A stretch of 64,000 nucleotides of DNA from Stutzerimonas stutzeri (GTDB lineage: Bacteria; Pseudomonadota; Gammaproteobacteria; Pseudomonadales; Pseudomonadaceae), in NCBI RefSeq assembly GCF_018138085.1, contig NZ_CP073105.1:2170001-2234000 (forward strand), in the 5' to 3' direction. Within the stretch, counting starts at the first letter, position 1. Every line of letters starts with the position of its first letter. Of this stretch, positions 10,516 to 18,970 are shown one piece after another. Under the pieces are notes generated by a model that ran no database searches, had not been told where the DNA came from, and saw only the letters and a list, made by a program, of their open reading frames with translations. Both the position numbers and the translations under genes were made by a program.

Positions 10516-11382
10516 ATGATCCACCACCGTGCCACCACCGTGCTAAACGGTAGATTTGCACAGCCGGCACGGGGCGCTGTGCTCGGGGTCCGTTTCGTCG
10601 CGCTGGCATTGCTCGCTAGTGTCGCCAATGCTGCCGATTTGCCGGGTAGCCGGGATTTGGAGTCACTTCCGAGATACCCGCAGGCGCAGATCGTGGGTTT
10701 CAAGGAGGAGCGGGTCCCTGAGCGGATCTATCCGCTCGACTCGATCCGCCGCATCAGCGGTCGTTTACGCATGAGCAGCCAGATCAGTTCGGGCGGTCAG
10801 CTCACGGCCATCACCTATCGGCTGCCGGAGGTGCACACCGGTATCGACGCTTTCGAGCAGGCGCGTAATCGGTTGATGAAAGACGGCGCCGAGATGCTCT
10901 TCTGGTGCGAAGGACGCGAGTGCGGCTCCAGCAGCCTGTGGGCCAACGAAGTATTCCAGCGTTCGACCTTGTATGGCCCCGATGCGGGACAGGCCTATCT
11001 GCTGGCGCGATTGCCGGGTGACTCTGACCGGCTCGTAGCGCTCTACGGCATCACGCGTGGCAATGGACGCCCTTATCTGCAGGCGGAGCAGTTCACGCCT
11101 GACGAGGCGTTGGGCGTCATCCTGCCGAACCCCGCCACTCTTTTGCGTCAATTGAAGTTCACCGGCGCGCTTGATCTGCCTCGCTTGCCGCAGGTTCCGA
11201 CGGCGGAGTGGGGCGCCTTGCTGGCGAATGTGCTGCGGCTCGACAGTACCATCCGGGTGCTGTTGAAAGGCAAAGGGGTGGCGGCCTGGCATGAAGCGTT
11301 GACGCAGGAACGCATCAAGGCGCGACGGCTGGAGGCCGAGACCTCCGAGGACGATGGTCTGCGCATCGAGTTGTTGCGCTGA
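10516..11382 (+). CDS. Exported DUF4892 protein
   Basis: A 288-residue protein with a positively charged N-terminus and a hydrophobic stretch at about residues 22-36 ending in SVANAADLPG, a likely signal peptide cut after NAA or ANA. The mature part resembles the DUF4892 family of Pseudomonas envelope proteins: YPQAQIVGFKEERVPERIYPLDSI and the short Cys pair WCEGRECGSSSLWAN, which could form a disulfide in the periplasm. The ATG at 10516 has AGGAAG seven bases upstream; a reading from 10333 would overlap the previous gene. Function unknown. Confidence 0.8.
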   Translation: MIHHRATTVLNGRFAQPARGAVLGVRFVALALLASVANAADLPGSRDLESLPRYPQAQIVGFKEERVPERIYPLDSIRRISGRLRMSSQISSGGQLTAITYRLPEVHTGIDAFEQARNRLMKDGAEMLFWCEGRECGSSSLWANEVFQRSTLYGPDAGQAYLLARLPGDSDRLVALYGITRGNGRPYLQAEQFTPDEALGVILPNPATLLRQLKFTGALDLPRLPQVPTAEWGALLANVLRLDSTIRVLLKGKGVAAWHEALTQERIKARRLEAETSEDDGLRIELLR

Positions 11383-11408
11383 CGGCGCGTTTCAGACTGC
11401 AATAGAGC

Positions 11409-11438
11409 ACTCGCGCCTGGTTCACGGGCGCCGCGAGT
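11409..11438 (+). terminator. Possible terminator or attenuator hairpin
   Basis: ACTCGCG at 11409-11415 pairs with CGCGAGT at 11432-11438, extended inside by CC/GG pairing. It is followed by TCCTTCAT, a weak T run, and lies between the DUF4892 gene and the permease gene. Confidence 0.35.
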
Positions 11439-11456
11439 TCCTTCATAGGTATCCCA

Positions 11457-12563
11457 ATGCTGAACAATGATCGTCTGCTGGTGCAGATTCTGCTCCTGGT
11501 GCTGCTCGGTGCCTGCGTGTGGGTGCTGGCTCCGTTTGCTTCCGCGCTGTTCTGGGCCGCGGTGCTGGCGTTCGCCAGCTGGCCGGTCATGCGGGTGCTG
11601 ACGCGTTGGCTGAAGGGCAACTCCACCCTTGCGGCAACCCTGCTGACCTTTGGCTGGATGGTCCTGGTGGCGGTCCCCCTGGTCTGGCTGGGGTTCAACA
11701 TCGCCGACCAGATTCGAGAGGTCAACGTGCTGGCCCACAACCTGCAGGTCCAGGGGCTGCCGGCGCCTCCCGAATGGCTGGGCCAGGTGCCCCTGGTAGG
11801 CGATCGCCTTCTGGCGCTATGGGACACCCTGAACGAGCAAGGCACGGCCTTCTTCGCCACCATCCGCCCCTACGTAGGCCAGGTCGGCAACTGGCTGCTG
11901 GTCCGTAGTGCACGGATCGGCGGCGGCATGCTGGAGTTGGCGCTCAGCCTGGTACTGGTGTTTTTTTTCTATCGAGATGGGCCGAAGCTGGCGGCATTCG
12001 TCCACAGCCTGTTGCATCGATTGATCGGTGATCGTGCCGATCATTACCTCGAATTGGTAGCCGGCACGGTTCAGCGAGTGGTCAACGGGGTGATCGGCAC
12101 CGCCGCTGCCCAGGCGCTCCTGGCCTATGTGGGCTTCAGCATCGCCGGTGTTCCGGGCGCGCTGATCCTCGGCTTGCTGACCTTCGCCTTCAGTTTCCTG
12201 ATGGTCCCCCCGTTGATCTGGGGGCCGGCGGTCGCCTGGCTGGCCTGGCAAGGGCAGTACGGGATGGCGATATTCCTCGGCGTATGGGGAATGTTCATCA
12301 TCAGCGGGGTGGACAACGTGCTCAAGCCTTACCTGATCAGCCGCGGCGGCAACCTGCCGTTGGTCGTGGTGCTGCTGGGTGTGTTCGGCGGAGTGCTGGC
12401 GTTCGGCTTCATGGGGCTGTTCCTCGGGCCGACGCTGCTGGCTGTCGCTTACAGTCTGCTGGGCGACTGGTTGATCAAGGAAGTGCCGCACGCGGCGAAC
12501 CCGGAACGAGCACTGGGTGCGCCGCTCGAGCCGGTAGGCCCGACCGACGAGGGAGGGCGTTGA
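11457..12563 (+). CDS. AI-2E/PerM family membrane transporter
   Basis: A 368-residue inner-membrane protein with about eight hydrophobic segments in the AI-2E transporter family layout: two N-terminal helices, a soluble insert at about residues 80-150, then a C-terminal bundle. Conserved elements are LALSLVLVFFFYRDGP, the GVPGALILGLLTFAFSFLMVPP helix pair, and GVDNVLKPYLISRGGNLPLVVVLLGVFGG, which is diagnostic of the family. Members have been linked to AI-2 export, Na+/H+ exchange or permeation in different species, so the cargo is not inferred. It converges on the patatin gene with nine bases between stops. Confidence 0.88.
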   Translation: MLNNDRLLVQILLLVLLGACVWVLAPFASALFWAAVLAFASWPVMRVLTRWLKGNSTLAATLLTFGWMVLVAVPLVWLGFNIADQIREVNVLAHNLQVQGLPAPPEWLGQVPLVGDRLLALWDTLNEQGTAFFATIRPYVGQVGNWLLVRSARIGGGMLELALSLVLVFFFYRDGPKLAAFVHSLLHRLIGDRADHYLELVAGTVQRVVNGVIGTAAAQALLAYVGFSIAGVPGALILGLLTFAFSFLMVPPLIWGPAVAWLAWQGQYGMAIFLGVWGMFIISGVDNVLKPYLISRGGNLPLVVVLLGVFGGVLAFGFMGLFLGPTLLAVAYSLLGDWLIKEVPHAANPERALGAPLEPVGPTDEGGR

Positions 12564-12572
12564 CCGCAACGG

Positions 12573-13559
12573 TTACGCCTGTTCTTCCTCGTACTTGTCG
12601 AGTGCATCGCTGGCGATGATCTGCCCCAGCTTGATCAATTCAGGCGCCTTGTAGAACTCGTAGAACCGGCAGGCACGTTTGGGAATGTTGATCAGCACGT
12701 TGGGCGGATAGCCGGCAATCTTGTATTGGGTCAGCGAAGACTGCATCACTTCGAAGCTCTGGTTGATCAATTCCAGGAGCGACGCCGGGCCGCCGACGTC
12801 TACCACCATCGACCCCTCCGCCGATTTCGGCGCGCTTTGCCCAGTGGGAGCGGCAGGCGGCTGCTGCTGGTCGGGCGCGCTGTCGTTCTGAAGCTCGGCG
12901 ATATGCTCGTCCAGGCCCTTGCTGCGCCAGAACGGGATATGCGAGCTGATCGAGCTGACCATCGCGTCGAAGCGGCCGGGGCGGATGATCTCGGGCAGCG
13001 GGTATTGCCGATGATTGTTAGCGTTGAGGTTCACCGCGATGATGATGTCGCTGTGACTTGAGACGACCGGGACGATCGGCAGCGGATTGAGAATCCCGCC
13101 GTCGACCAGCATTCGGTTGCCCTGCATGACCGGTGTGAACAGGCTGGGAATAGCCGCCGACGCGCGCATCGCCAGTTCCAGGTTGCCTTCCTGAAACCAG
13201 ATTTCCTGCTGGTTGGTGAGGTCGGCCGCGACCGCTGTGAAGGGGATTGGCAGATCCTCGATGTTGACCGAGCCGAGCATGTCCCGGATGCGCCCGAAAA
13301 TCTTCTCGCCGCGAATCGCGCCGAGGCTGAAACTCGGATCGACCAGTCGCAGCATGTCGAAGTAGTCCAGACTCTCGATCCAGTCCCGGTATTCGCCCAG
13401 CTTGCCCGCGGCATAGATGCCGCCGACCACTGCGCCCATCGAACAGCCGGCGATGCAGTTGATCTCGTAACCCCGGGTGGTGAGCTCCTCGATGACCCCG
13501 ATGTGCGCGTAGCCACGCGCGCCACCCGATCCCAATACCAGTGCAACCTTGTTGCCCAT
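12573..13559 (-). CDS. Patatin-like phospholipase family protein (RssA-like)
   Basis: A 328-residue protein with a bacterial patatin domain in the first 200 residues. The glycine-rich oxyanion loop GSGGARGYAHIG, the nucleophile S40 in AGCSMGAVVGG and the partner D153 in LVDGGILNPLP form the Ser-Asp dyad of this lipid acyl hydrolase class. After about residue 215 comes a low-complexity Gln/Pro/Ala linker and a C-terminal helical region of about 80 residues. No signal peptide is seen, so action at the inner leaflet of the inner membrane is likely. The substrate is not known. Confidence 0.88.
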   Translation of the reverse strand: MGNKVALVLGSGGARGYAHIGVIEELTTRGYEINCIAGCSMGAVVGGIYAAGKLGEYRDWIESLDYFDMLRLVDPSFSLGAIRGEKIFGRIRDMLGSVNIEDLPIPFTAVAADLTNQQEIWFQEGNLELAMRASAAIPSLFTPVMQGNRMLVDGGILNPLPIVPVVSSHSDIIIAVNLNANNHRQYPLPEIIRPGRFDAMVSSISSHIPFWRSKGLDEHIAELQNDSAPDQQQPPAAPTGQSAPKSAEGSMVVDVGGPASLLELINQSFEVMQSSLTQYKIAGYPPNVLINIPKRACRFYEFYKAPELIKLGQIIASDALDKYEEEQA

Positions 13560-13723
13560 GTGATTCTCCCTGTTGGCAAGGGTGATAGCTTCCAGCCTCG
13601 GACGCGGAGCATCAAGCCCCGTCGTCAGCTAATTCGAGCGCCGCCGAACGCCGATACTTCTCCCGGCCTGTAGCATCGTTACCTGCCGATCGGAGCAACC
13701 GGGAATACCGCGAGCCTTCTTGC

Positions 13724-13729
13724 TACAAT
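13724..13729 (+). promoter_or_regulatory. Candidate extended -10 promoter of selD
   Basis: TGCTACAAT places TACAAT (13724-13729) behind a TGn extension, 38 bases before the selD ATG. No good -35 hexamer is seen, which is compatible with an extended -10 promoter. Confidence 0.45.
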
Positions 13730-13767
13730 CGGCGCCCGTTTTGCCAGCGTCATGAGAGCCCTTTCAG

Positions 13768-14802
13768 ATGAGCGAACCCATCCGCCTCACCCAATACAGT
13801 CATGGTGCCGGCTGCGGCTGCAAAATTTCGCCGAAGGTGCTGGACGTGATCCTTGCCGGTAGCGGCGCGCAAAATCTCGACCCGCGCCTGTGGGTCGGCA
13901 ATGCCTCGCGAGACGATGCCGCCGTCTACGGTATCGATAACGAGCGCGGCGTGGTTTCGACCACCGACTTCTTCATGCCCATCGTCGACGATCCATTCGA
14001 TTTCGGACGGATCGCCGCCACCAATGCCATCAGCGACATCTACGCCATGGGCGGCGACCCGCTGATGGCCATCGCGATCCTCGGCTGGCCAGTCAATGTG
14101 CTGCCGCCGGAAGTCGCCCGCGAAGTGATTGCAGGCGGACGCGCGGTTTGCGATGCGGCAGGAATTCCGCTGGCTGGCGGGCATTCGATCGATGCCCCCG
14201 AGCCGATCTTCGGCCTGGCGGTGACCGGCCTGGTGAACAAATCTCAGATGAAGCGCAACGATACGGCGACAGTGGGATGCAGGCTTTATCTGACCAAGCC
14301 GCTGGGCATCGGCATCCTCACCACCGCCGAGAAGAAGGCTAAGCTTCGGGCTGAGGATGTCGGTCGCGCTCGCGACTGGATGTGCACGTTGAACACCCCC
14401 GGCAGCCGCTTCGGCAAGCTTGCTGGGGTTCGCGCCATGACCGATGTCACCGGTTTCGGCCTGCTCGGGCATCTGGTCGAAATGGCTGACGGCAGCGGCG
14501 TGACCGCGCGCCTCGACTACGCCCGCGTGCCGCGTCTCGAGGGCGTCGAATATTACCTGGAGCAGGGCTGCGTTCCCGGCGGCACCGGACGCAACTTCGA
14601 CAGCTATGGCGAGCGTATCGCCACCCTCGACGAGGCGCACAAGCAGTTGCTCTGCGATCCGCAAACCAGTGGCGGCTTGCTGGTGGCGGTTGCACCGGAA
14701 GGCGAGGCGGAGTTTCTCGCGGTCGCGTCCGAACTCGGCCTGGACCTCGAGCCAATCGGCGAGCTGACCGAAGCCGGCGCCTTTGCCGTCGAGGTGCATT
14801 GA
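13768..14802 (+). CDS. selD: Selenide, water dikinase SelD
   Basis: A 344-residue enzyme that makes selenophosphate from selenide and ATP, the selenium donor for selenocysteine and for 2-selenouridine in tRNA. The N-terminal active-site loop GAGCGCKI holds C16 and the catalytic K19; the first position is Cys, not selenocysteine. [27 protein letters not shown] and the CDPQTSGG motif are all intact. The stop overlaps the selU start (TGATG), so the two genes are coupled. No selA, selB or tRNA-Sec gene is in the window, so the visible role is tRNA modification. Confidence 0.97.
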   Translation: MSEPIRLTQYSHGAGCGCKISPKVLDVILAGSGAQNLDPRLWVGNASRDDAAVYGIDNERGVVSTTDFFMPIVDDPFDFGRIAATNAISDIYAMGGDPLMAIAILGWPVNVLPPEVAREVIAGGRAVCDAAGIPLAGGHSIDAPEPIFGLAVTGLVNKSQMKRNDTATVGCRLYLTKPLGIGILTTAEKKAKLRAEDVGRARDWMCTLNTPGSRFGKLAGVRAMTDVTGFGLLGHLVEMADGSGVTARLDYARVPRLEGVEYYLEQGCVPGGTGRNFDSYGERIATLDEAHKQLLCDPQTSGGLLVAVAPEGEAEFLAVASELGLDLEPIGELTEAGAFAVEVH

Positions 14803-15917
14803 TGCGCCGCGATACCGATAACTACCGCGAGCTGTTCCTCAACGATGTGCCGATGATGGATGCGCGGGCACCGGTTGAGTTCGCCAAGGGTGCTTTCCCG
14901 GGTGTGGTCAATCTGCCGCTGATGAACGATGTCGAACGGCAGAAGGTCGGCACCTGCTACAAACAGCACGGTCAACAGGCCGCCATCGAGCTTGGCCATC
15001 GGCTGGTCAGCGGCCAGCTCAAGGCTGAGCGCATCCAGGCCTGGGCCGACTTCGCGCGCAACCACCCACAGGGTTATATCTACTGCTTCCGCGGTGGGTT
15101 GCGGTCGCAACTGGTCCAGCAATGGCTGAAGACCGAGGCGGGGATCGACTATCCGCGCGTGACCGGTGGTTACAAGGCGATGCGCCATTTCCTGCTGGAA
15201 ACCATCGAACATGCGGCTGCTCGTGATGATTTCGTGTTGGTCGGCGGCATGACCGGCACCGGGAAAACCGAGGTGCTGGCGCGCCTGGACGACAGTGTCG
15301 ATCTGGAAGGCATCGCCAATCACCGCGGTTCGAGCTTCGGTAAACGTGCCACACCGCAACCGGTGCAGATCGACTTCGAGAACGCACTGGCGATTCGTTT
15401 GCTGAAAATGCAGCACGCCGGTGCCAGCCAATTCGTCCTCGAAGACGAAGCGCGGCTGGTGGGGCGCTGCTCGATCCCATTGCCATTGTTCCAGGGCATG
15501 CAGCGTTATCCGCTGGTGTGGCTGGAGGACAGTCTTGAAAGTCGAGTCGAGCGCATCCTCAAGGACTATGTGACCGATCTGTGCGCCGAATTCGTCGCCG
15601 AGCAGGGCGAAGGTGGCTTTTCGGCATTCGCCGAGCGTTTACAGCAAAGTCTGGTCAATATCAGCAAGCGGCTCGGCGGTGAAGCCTACAAGCGTCTGGC
15701 TGCGATCATGGATCAGGCGCTCGCTGAACAGGCCAGTAGCGGGGCGGTTGATCTGCACCGCGGTTGGATAGAGGCGTTGCTGGTGCAGTATTACGATCCG
15801 ATGTACGCCTATCAACGCGAGAGCAAAGCCTCCCGTATCGAGTTCGCGGGCGAGCAGGACGCGGTGGTCGAGTACCTGCGTGAGCGAGCTGCAGGATTGA
15901 GCAAGGCCCAACAATGA
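14802..15917 (+). CDS. selU: tRNA 2-selenouridine synthase SelU/MnmH
   Basis: A 371-residue protein that replaces sulfur by selenium in the wobble 2-thiouridine of certain tRNAs, using selenophosphate from SelD. The N-terminal rhodanese domain carries the active Cys C95 in YCFRGGLRS. The C-terminal P-loop domain has the Walker A motif [22 protein letters not shown] and [10 protein letters not shown] are family signatures. The ATG at 14802 overlaps the selD stop; a TTG one codon earlier is also possible. Confidence 0.95.
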   Translation: MRRDTDNYRELFLNDVPMMDARAPVEFAKGAFPGVVNLPLMNDVERQKVGTCYKQHGQQAAIELGHRLVSGQLKAERIQAWADFARNHPQGYIYCFRGGLRSQLVQQWLKTEAGIDYPRVTGGYKAMRHFLLETIEHAAARDDFVLVGGMTGTGKTEVLARLDDSVDLEGIANHRGSSFGKRATPQPVQIDFENALAIRLLKMQHAGASQFVLEDEARLVGRCSIPLPLFQGMQRYPLVWLEDSLESRVERILKDYVTDLCAEFVAEQGEGGFSAFAERLQQSLVNISKRLGGEAYKRLAAIMDQALAEQASSGAVDLHRGWIEALLVQYYDPMYAYQRESKASRIEFAGEQDAVVEYLRERAAGLSKAQQ

Positions 15918-15928
15918 GGGATGTATCG

Positions 15929-16207
15929 ATGAAAAATCTGATCTGTTTGTCCGTGCTGGCGCTGGCAATGACCGGCTGCGCGGCGAAAACCGCTTATCGT
16001 GACAGTTGCGCATCGCAGCTGAACGCGGCCTGGGAAGAGCAAAGCCTGGCGGAGGCAGAGGGCTTCGCCGGCACGGTGAGCTATTCCAAAGCCATGGCGC
16101 TGTTGACCGGCGCGAAAACCCAACAGCAGTTCGAGGCTTACCAGGGCTGCGTCAAAAAAGCCAAGAAAGCGCGCTTCTATCTACGCGAGTCCCGCGCAGG
16201 GCGCTGA
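15929..16207 (+). CDS. Small predicted lipoprotein
   Basis: A 92-residue protein of unknown function. The N-terminus MKNLICLSVLALAMTGCAAK has a lipobox (AMTGC), so the mature protein should start at a lipidated Cys at position 17. The mature part is short, basic at the end, with two further Cys residues (DSCASQ and QGCVKK) that may pair. GAGGGAT lies before the chosen ATG. It starts 12 bases after selU and may be co-transcribed, but no link to selenium is apparent. Confidence 0.7.
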   Translation: MKNLICLSVLALAMTGCAAKTAYRDSCASQLNAAWEEQSLAEAEGFAGTVSYSKAMALLTGAKTQQQFEAYQGCVKKAKKARFYLRESRAGR

Positions 16208-16219
16208 TCACTCTCTCCA

Positions 16220-16242
16220 GGTGGCATCTCACCGGTGCCACC
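16220..16242 (+). terminator. Possible terminator after the selD-selU-lipoprotein unit
   Basis: GGTGGCA at 16220-16226 pairs perfectly with TGCCACC at 16236-16242 over a nine-base loop. The downstream GCCTTAT is a poor T run. The stem lies 13 bases after the lipoprotein stop. Confidence 0.4.
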
Positions 16243-16291
16243 GCCTTATCGCCTGGGCCTGATAGGCCGAGCAGTTCAGCAGGATTTCTTC

Positions 16292-16894
16292 ATGCAGCTC
16301 GACTTTTCCGCACTGACGCCGGCCGAGCGCTATCGCTGGCTCACCTCGACCGTTACCCCTCGCCCGATTGCCTGGGTGTCGACCCGCTCCCGTGAGGGTA
16401 TCAGCAATCTCGCGCCTTTCAGTTTCTTCCAGGTGATCAGCAGCGACCCGCCGACACTGCTGATTAACGTCGGCCTGAAGGACGGCATGCCGAAGGATAC
16501 CGCGCGCAATGCACAGGATACCGGCGAGCTGGTGGTGCAACTGGTCGGTGCCGAGCAGGCCGAGGCGATGAACGCGTCTGCCGCCGCGTTACCCCACGGC
16601 ATCAGCGAATTCGAGCACTGCGGCATCGGCAGCGAACCAGCCCAGCTGGTGAATGTGCCCCGGGTATGCGCCGCGCCGATTGCCTTCGAGTGTCGAGTCG
16701 CGCAAATCCTGCCGTATCCGGCAGAGTCACCCAACTGCCAGCTGATTTTCGCCGAAGTGCTGCTGGCGCATGTCGATGACAAGGTGCTCGATGAGCGCGG
16801 TCGCATCGATCCGGCCCGCCTCGATCTGGTCGGGCGACTCGGCGGTATCAGTTATATCTACACGCGCCAGCGTTTCGAGATGATCCGGCCGTAG
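16292..16894 (+). CDS. Flavin reductase-like domain protein
   Basis: A 200-residue FMN-binding split-barrel protein of the flavin reductase-like (DIM6/NTAB) family. TVTPRPIAWVSTRSREGISNLAP is the classic FMN phosphate-binding N-terminal motif, followed by SFFQVISSDPP. HVDDKVLDERGRIDP and GGISYIYTRQRFEM near the C-terminus are typical. Such proteins reduce flavin for partner monooxygenases or bind FMN with unknown roles. The ATG at 16292 has AGGA seven bases before it; a longer reading from 16235 overlaps a hairpin. No partner oxygenase is nearby. Confidence 0.85.
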   Translation: MQLDFSALTPAERYRWLTSTVTPRPIAWVSTRSREGISNLAPFSFFQVISSDPPTLLINVGLKDGMPKDTARNAQDTGELVVQLVGAEQAEAMNASAAALPHGISEFEHCGIGSEPAQLVNVPRVCAAPIAFECRVAQILPYPAESPNCQLIFAEVLLAHVDDKVLDERGRIDPARLDLVGRLGGISYIYTRQRFEMIRP

Positions 16895-16899
16895 AGGCG

Positions 16900-16920
16900 T
16901 TCAGTCGATCTTCGGCTGAA
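16900..16920 (+). terminator. Possible hairpin after the flavin reductase-like gene
   Basis: TTCAGTCGA (16900-16908) pairs with TCGGCTGAA (16912-16920), with one G-U pair and a three-base loop. There is no T run, so it may be a weak terminator or a transcript-stabilising hairpin. Confidence 0.3.
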
Positions 16921-17062
16921 GCGGTCGAATATGACGGTCCATCCTCGTCGGGGCCAGAACTGAGCAAGCGCCGGGTCACAACTTCGTCAACAAAGATTTC
17001 CGCCGGCTTTGCCTGCGCGCATCGGGTCAGTAGCATCCTGGGACGAACCGAAGGAGAGTGGC

Positions 17063-17980
17063 ATGCGCGCTAGATTGGATGTCTGTCTACGGGCGGTGAA
17101 CGATGTGCTGCTCGGCAAGCAATCACAGGTGCGATTGGCCATGGCCTGCCTGCTGGCGAGAGGGCACCTGCTTATCGAGGACCTGCCCGGCATGGGCAAG
17201 ACCACCCTCAGCCATGCGCTCGCCAGGGTGATGGGGCTGGAATTCCAGCGGATCCAGTTCACCTCAGACCTTCTGCCGGGCGATATTCTCGGCACCTCGG
17301 TGTTCGATAAGGACAGCGGCCAGTTCGCTTTCCATCCAGGGCCCATCTTCGCCGAGCTGATTCTGGCGGACGAGATCAACCGGGCCACCCCAAAAAGCCA
17401 AAGCGCCCTGCTCGAAGCCATGGAAGAAGGGCAGGTGACGATTGAGGGCGCCACACGGCCGCTGCCCGATCCCTTTTTCGTCGTCGCCACGCAGAACCCG
17501 GTCAGTTCTGGCGGTACGTTCTCCTTGCCCGAATCGCAACTGGACCGCTTCCTCATGCGCCTATCGCTGGGTTATCCCGCGAAAGCCGCCGAAAAGGCCC
17601 TGTTGCTGGGCGATCCCCGTCGCGATCTGCTGGTGCGGCTGGAGCCATTGCTCGACCGGGATACGCTGGTTGATATTCAGGATGCGGTGGCGCAGGTTCG
17701 GGTCAGCGATGCACTGGTCGATTATGTGCTGCGATTGGTCGAGGCGACCCGCACACAGCCGCAGTTCGCCTGGGGACTGTCGCCGCGTGGCAGCCTGGCA
17801 ATGCTGGCAGCGGCGCGCGCCTGGGCGTTTCTCGATGGCCGCGATTACGTCATCCCCGAAGACGTCCAGGCGGTGTTGCCTTCGGTGGCTGGCCATCGTC
17901 TGCGCGAGCGTGCCGATGCAACGGGTCACGGGGGTGGCGCACTGGTGCAATGGCTGTTGCGCGAAGTGCCAGCGCTCTGA
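17063..17980 (+). CDS. MoxR family AAA+ ATPase
   Basis: A 305-residue AAA+ ATPase of the MoxR class. Walker A is seen as DLPGMGKTTLSHALA, Walker B as LILADEINRATPKSQ, with sensor regions at ATQNPV and the C-terminal lid GLSPRGSLAMLAAARAWAF. MoxR proteins act as chaperones for partner proteins and are usually encoded beside DUF58 and transglutaminase genes, as here. The ATG at 17063 has the strong site AAGGAGAG in front; an upstream in-frame start at 17009 lacks one. First gene of the MoxR-DUF58-TgpA operon. Confidence 0.93.
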   Translation: MRARLDVCLRAVNDVLLGKQSQVRLAMACLLARGHLLIEDLPGMGKTTLSHALARVMGLEFQRIQFTSDLLPGDILGTSVFDKDSGQFAFHPGPIFAELILADEINRATPKSQSALLEAMEEGQVTIEGATRPLPDPFFVVATQNPVSSGGTFSLPESQLDRFLMRLSLGYPAKAAEKALLLGDPRRDLLVRLEPLLDRDTLVDIQDAVAQVRVSDALVDYVLRLVEATRTQPQFAWGLSPRGSLAMLAAARAWAFLDGRDYVIPEDVQAVLPSVAGHRLRERADATGHGGGALVQWLLREVPAL

Positions 17981-18007
17981 TTCGCAAGACCTGCCGAGAG
18001 GATCAGC

Positions 18008-18970
18008 ATGCGACTGTTGCCACGGATACGTGAGCGTTGGTTGTTGAAGCGTATCCCGCCGGGGCCGAGTATGCGGCTCGACCAGCGGCGGATATTCATC
18101 ATGCCGACGCCGGTGGGCATGACCTTTCTGGCGGCCTTGTTGCTGATGCTGGTTGCGGCAATCAACTACCAGAACAGCCTCGCTTATGCCCTGACGTTTC
18201 TGCTCGGCTCGGTTTATCTGGTCGCGATCCTGCATACCTGGCGCAACCTTGCCGGCTTGACTCTGCAGGCTGGTAGCTCGCAGGCGGTCTTCCTCGGAGA
18301 GCAGGCGCGGATGCAGGTGCGACTGGAGAGCCGTGGACGCCTCTATCAGGCCGTCGCACTGGGCTGGCCGAAAAGCGGCCTGCAGCTGGTCGACGTGCCG
18401 GCAGGCGGAACCTGCGAGGTCGAACTGAGCCTGCCGACCGAACACCGAGGCTGGTTACGGCCGGGCCGTCTGCGCGTCGAGAGCCGCTTTCCGCTCGGGA
18501 TTCTGGTGGCCTGGAGCTGGGTGGACCTGCAACTGGCGGCCCTGGTCTATCCAAGGCCAGTTGAGGGTGAGTTGTTGCCAGCCAGTGGGGCAGCTGAAGA
18601 GGAGCGCGAGGGCAGCTGCGTGGCGGGGCCTAGCATCGATGATTATCAGGGGTTGAAGGCTTGGCAACCGGGAGACTCGCGGCGACGCCTCAATTGGAAA
18701 GCCTATTCCCGCGGGCAGGGCCTACTGGTCAAGGACTTCACCGCTCTGCTTGGGCAGGAACCGCTGCTCGACCTGGACGCACTCGACGGTGACATCGAGG
18801 CGCGACTGTCCGTGCTGTGCCATTGGGTCGTCGAACTGTCAGCGCGTCAGCAGCCCTTCGTCTTGCAGATCGGCGGGACAGTCATAGGTCCGGATGCCGG
18901 GGTCGATCACCGCAATCGCTGTCTGCGTGAGTTGGCGGTGTTCGCCTTGGATCGGGATGACGGTCGATGA
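18008..18970 (+). CDS. DUF58 domain membrane protein
   Basis: A 320-residue protein with two membrane helices at about residues 38-75 (MTFLAALLLMLVAAINYQNS and YALTFLLGSVYLVAIL). A beta-rich domain follows, then the DUF58 core DYQGLKAWQPGDSRRRLNWK at about 215-235. It sits between the MoxR ATPase and TgpA and overlaps tgpA by four bases, so all three are probably translated as a unit. DUF58 proteins are proposed clients or adaptors of MoxR ATPases; the biochemical role is not settled. Confidence 0.88.
   Translation: MRLLPRIRERWLLKRIPPGPSMRLDQRRIFIMPTPVGMTFLAALLLMLVAAINYQNSLAYALTFLLGSVYLVAILHTWRNLAGLTLQAGSSQAVFLGEQARMQVRLESRGRLYQAVALGWPKSGLQLVDVPAGGTCEVELSLPTEHRGWLRPGRLRVESRFPLGILVAWSWVDLQLAALVYPRPVEGELLPASGAAEEEREGSCVAGPSIDDYQGLKAWQPGDSRRRLNWKAYSRGQGLLVKDFTALLGQEPLLDLDALDGDIEARLSVLCHWVVELSARQQPFVLQIGGTVIGPDAGVDHRNRCLRELAVFALDRDDGR

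Noticed and set aside
13810..13830. A selenocysteine codon in SelD
   Set aside because: Both positions of the GAGCGCK loop are encoded by TGC, so the enzyme uses Cys.
13750..14799. A 349-codon minus-strand frame opposite selD
   Set aside because: Antisense of selD, which has all its motifs.
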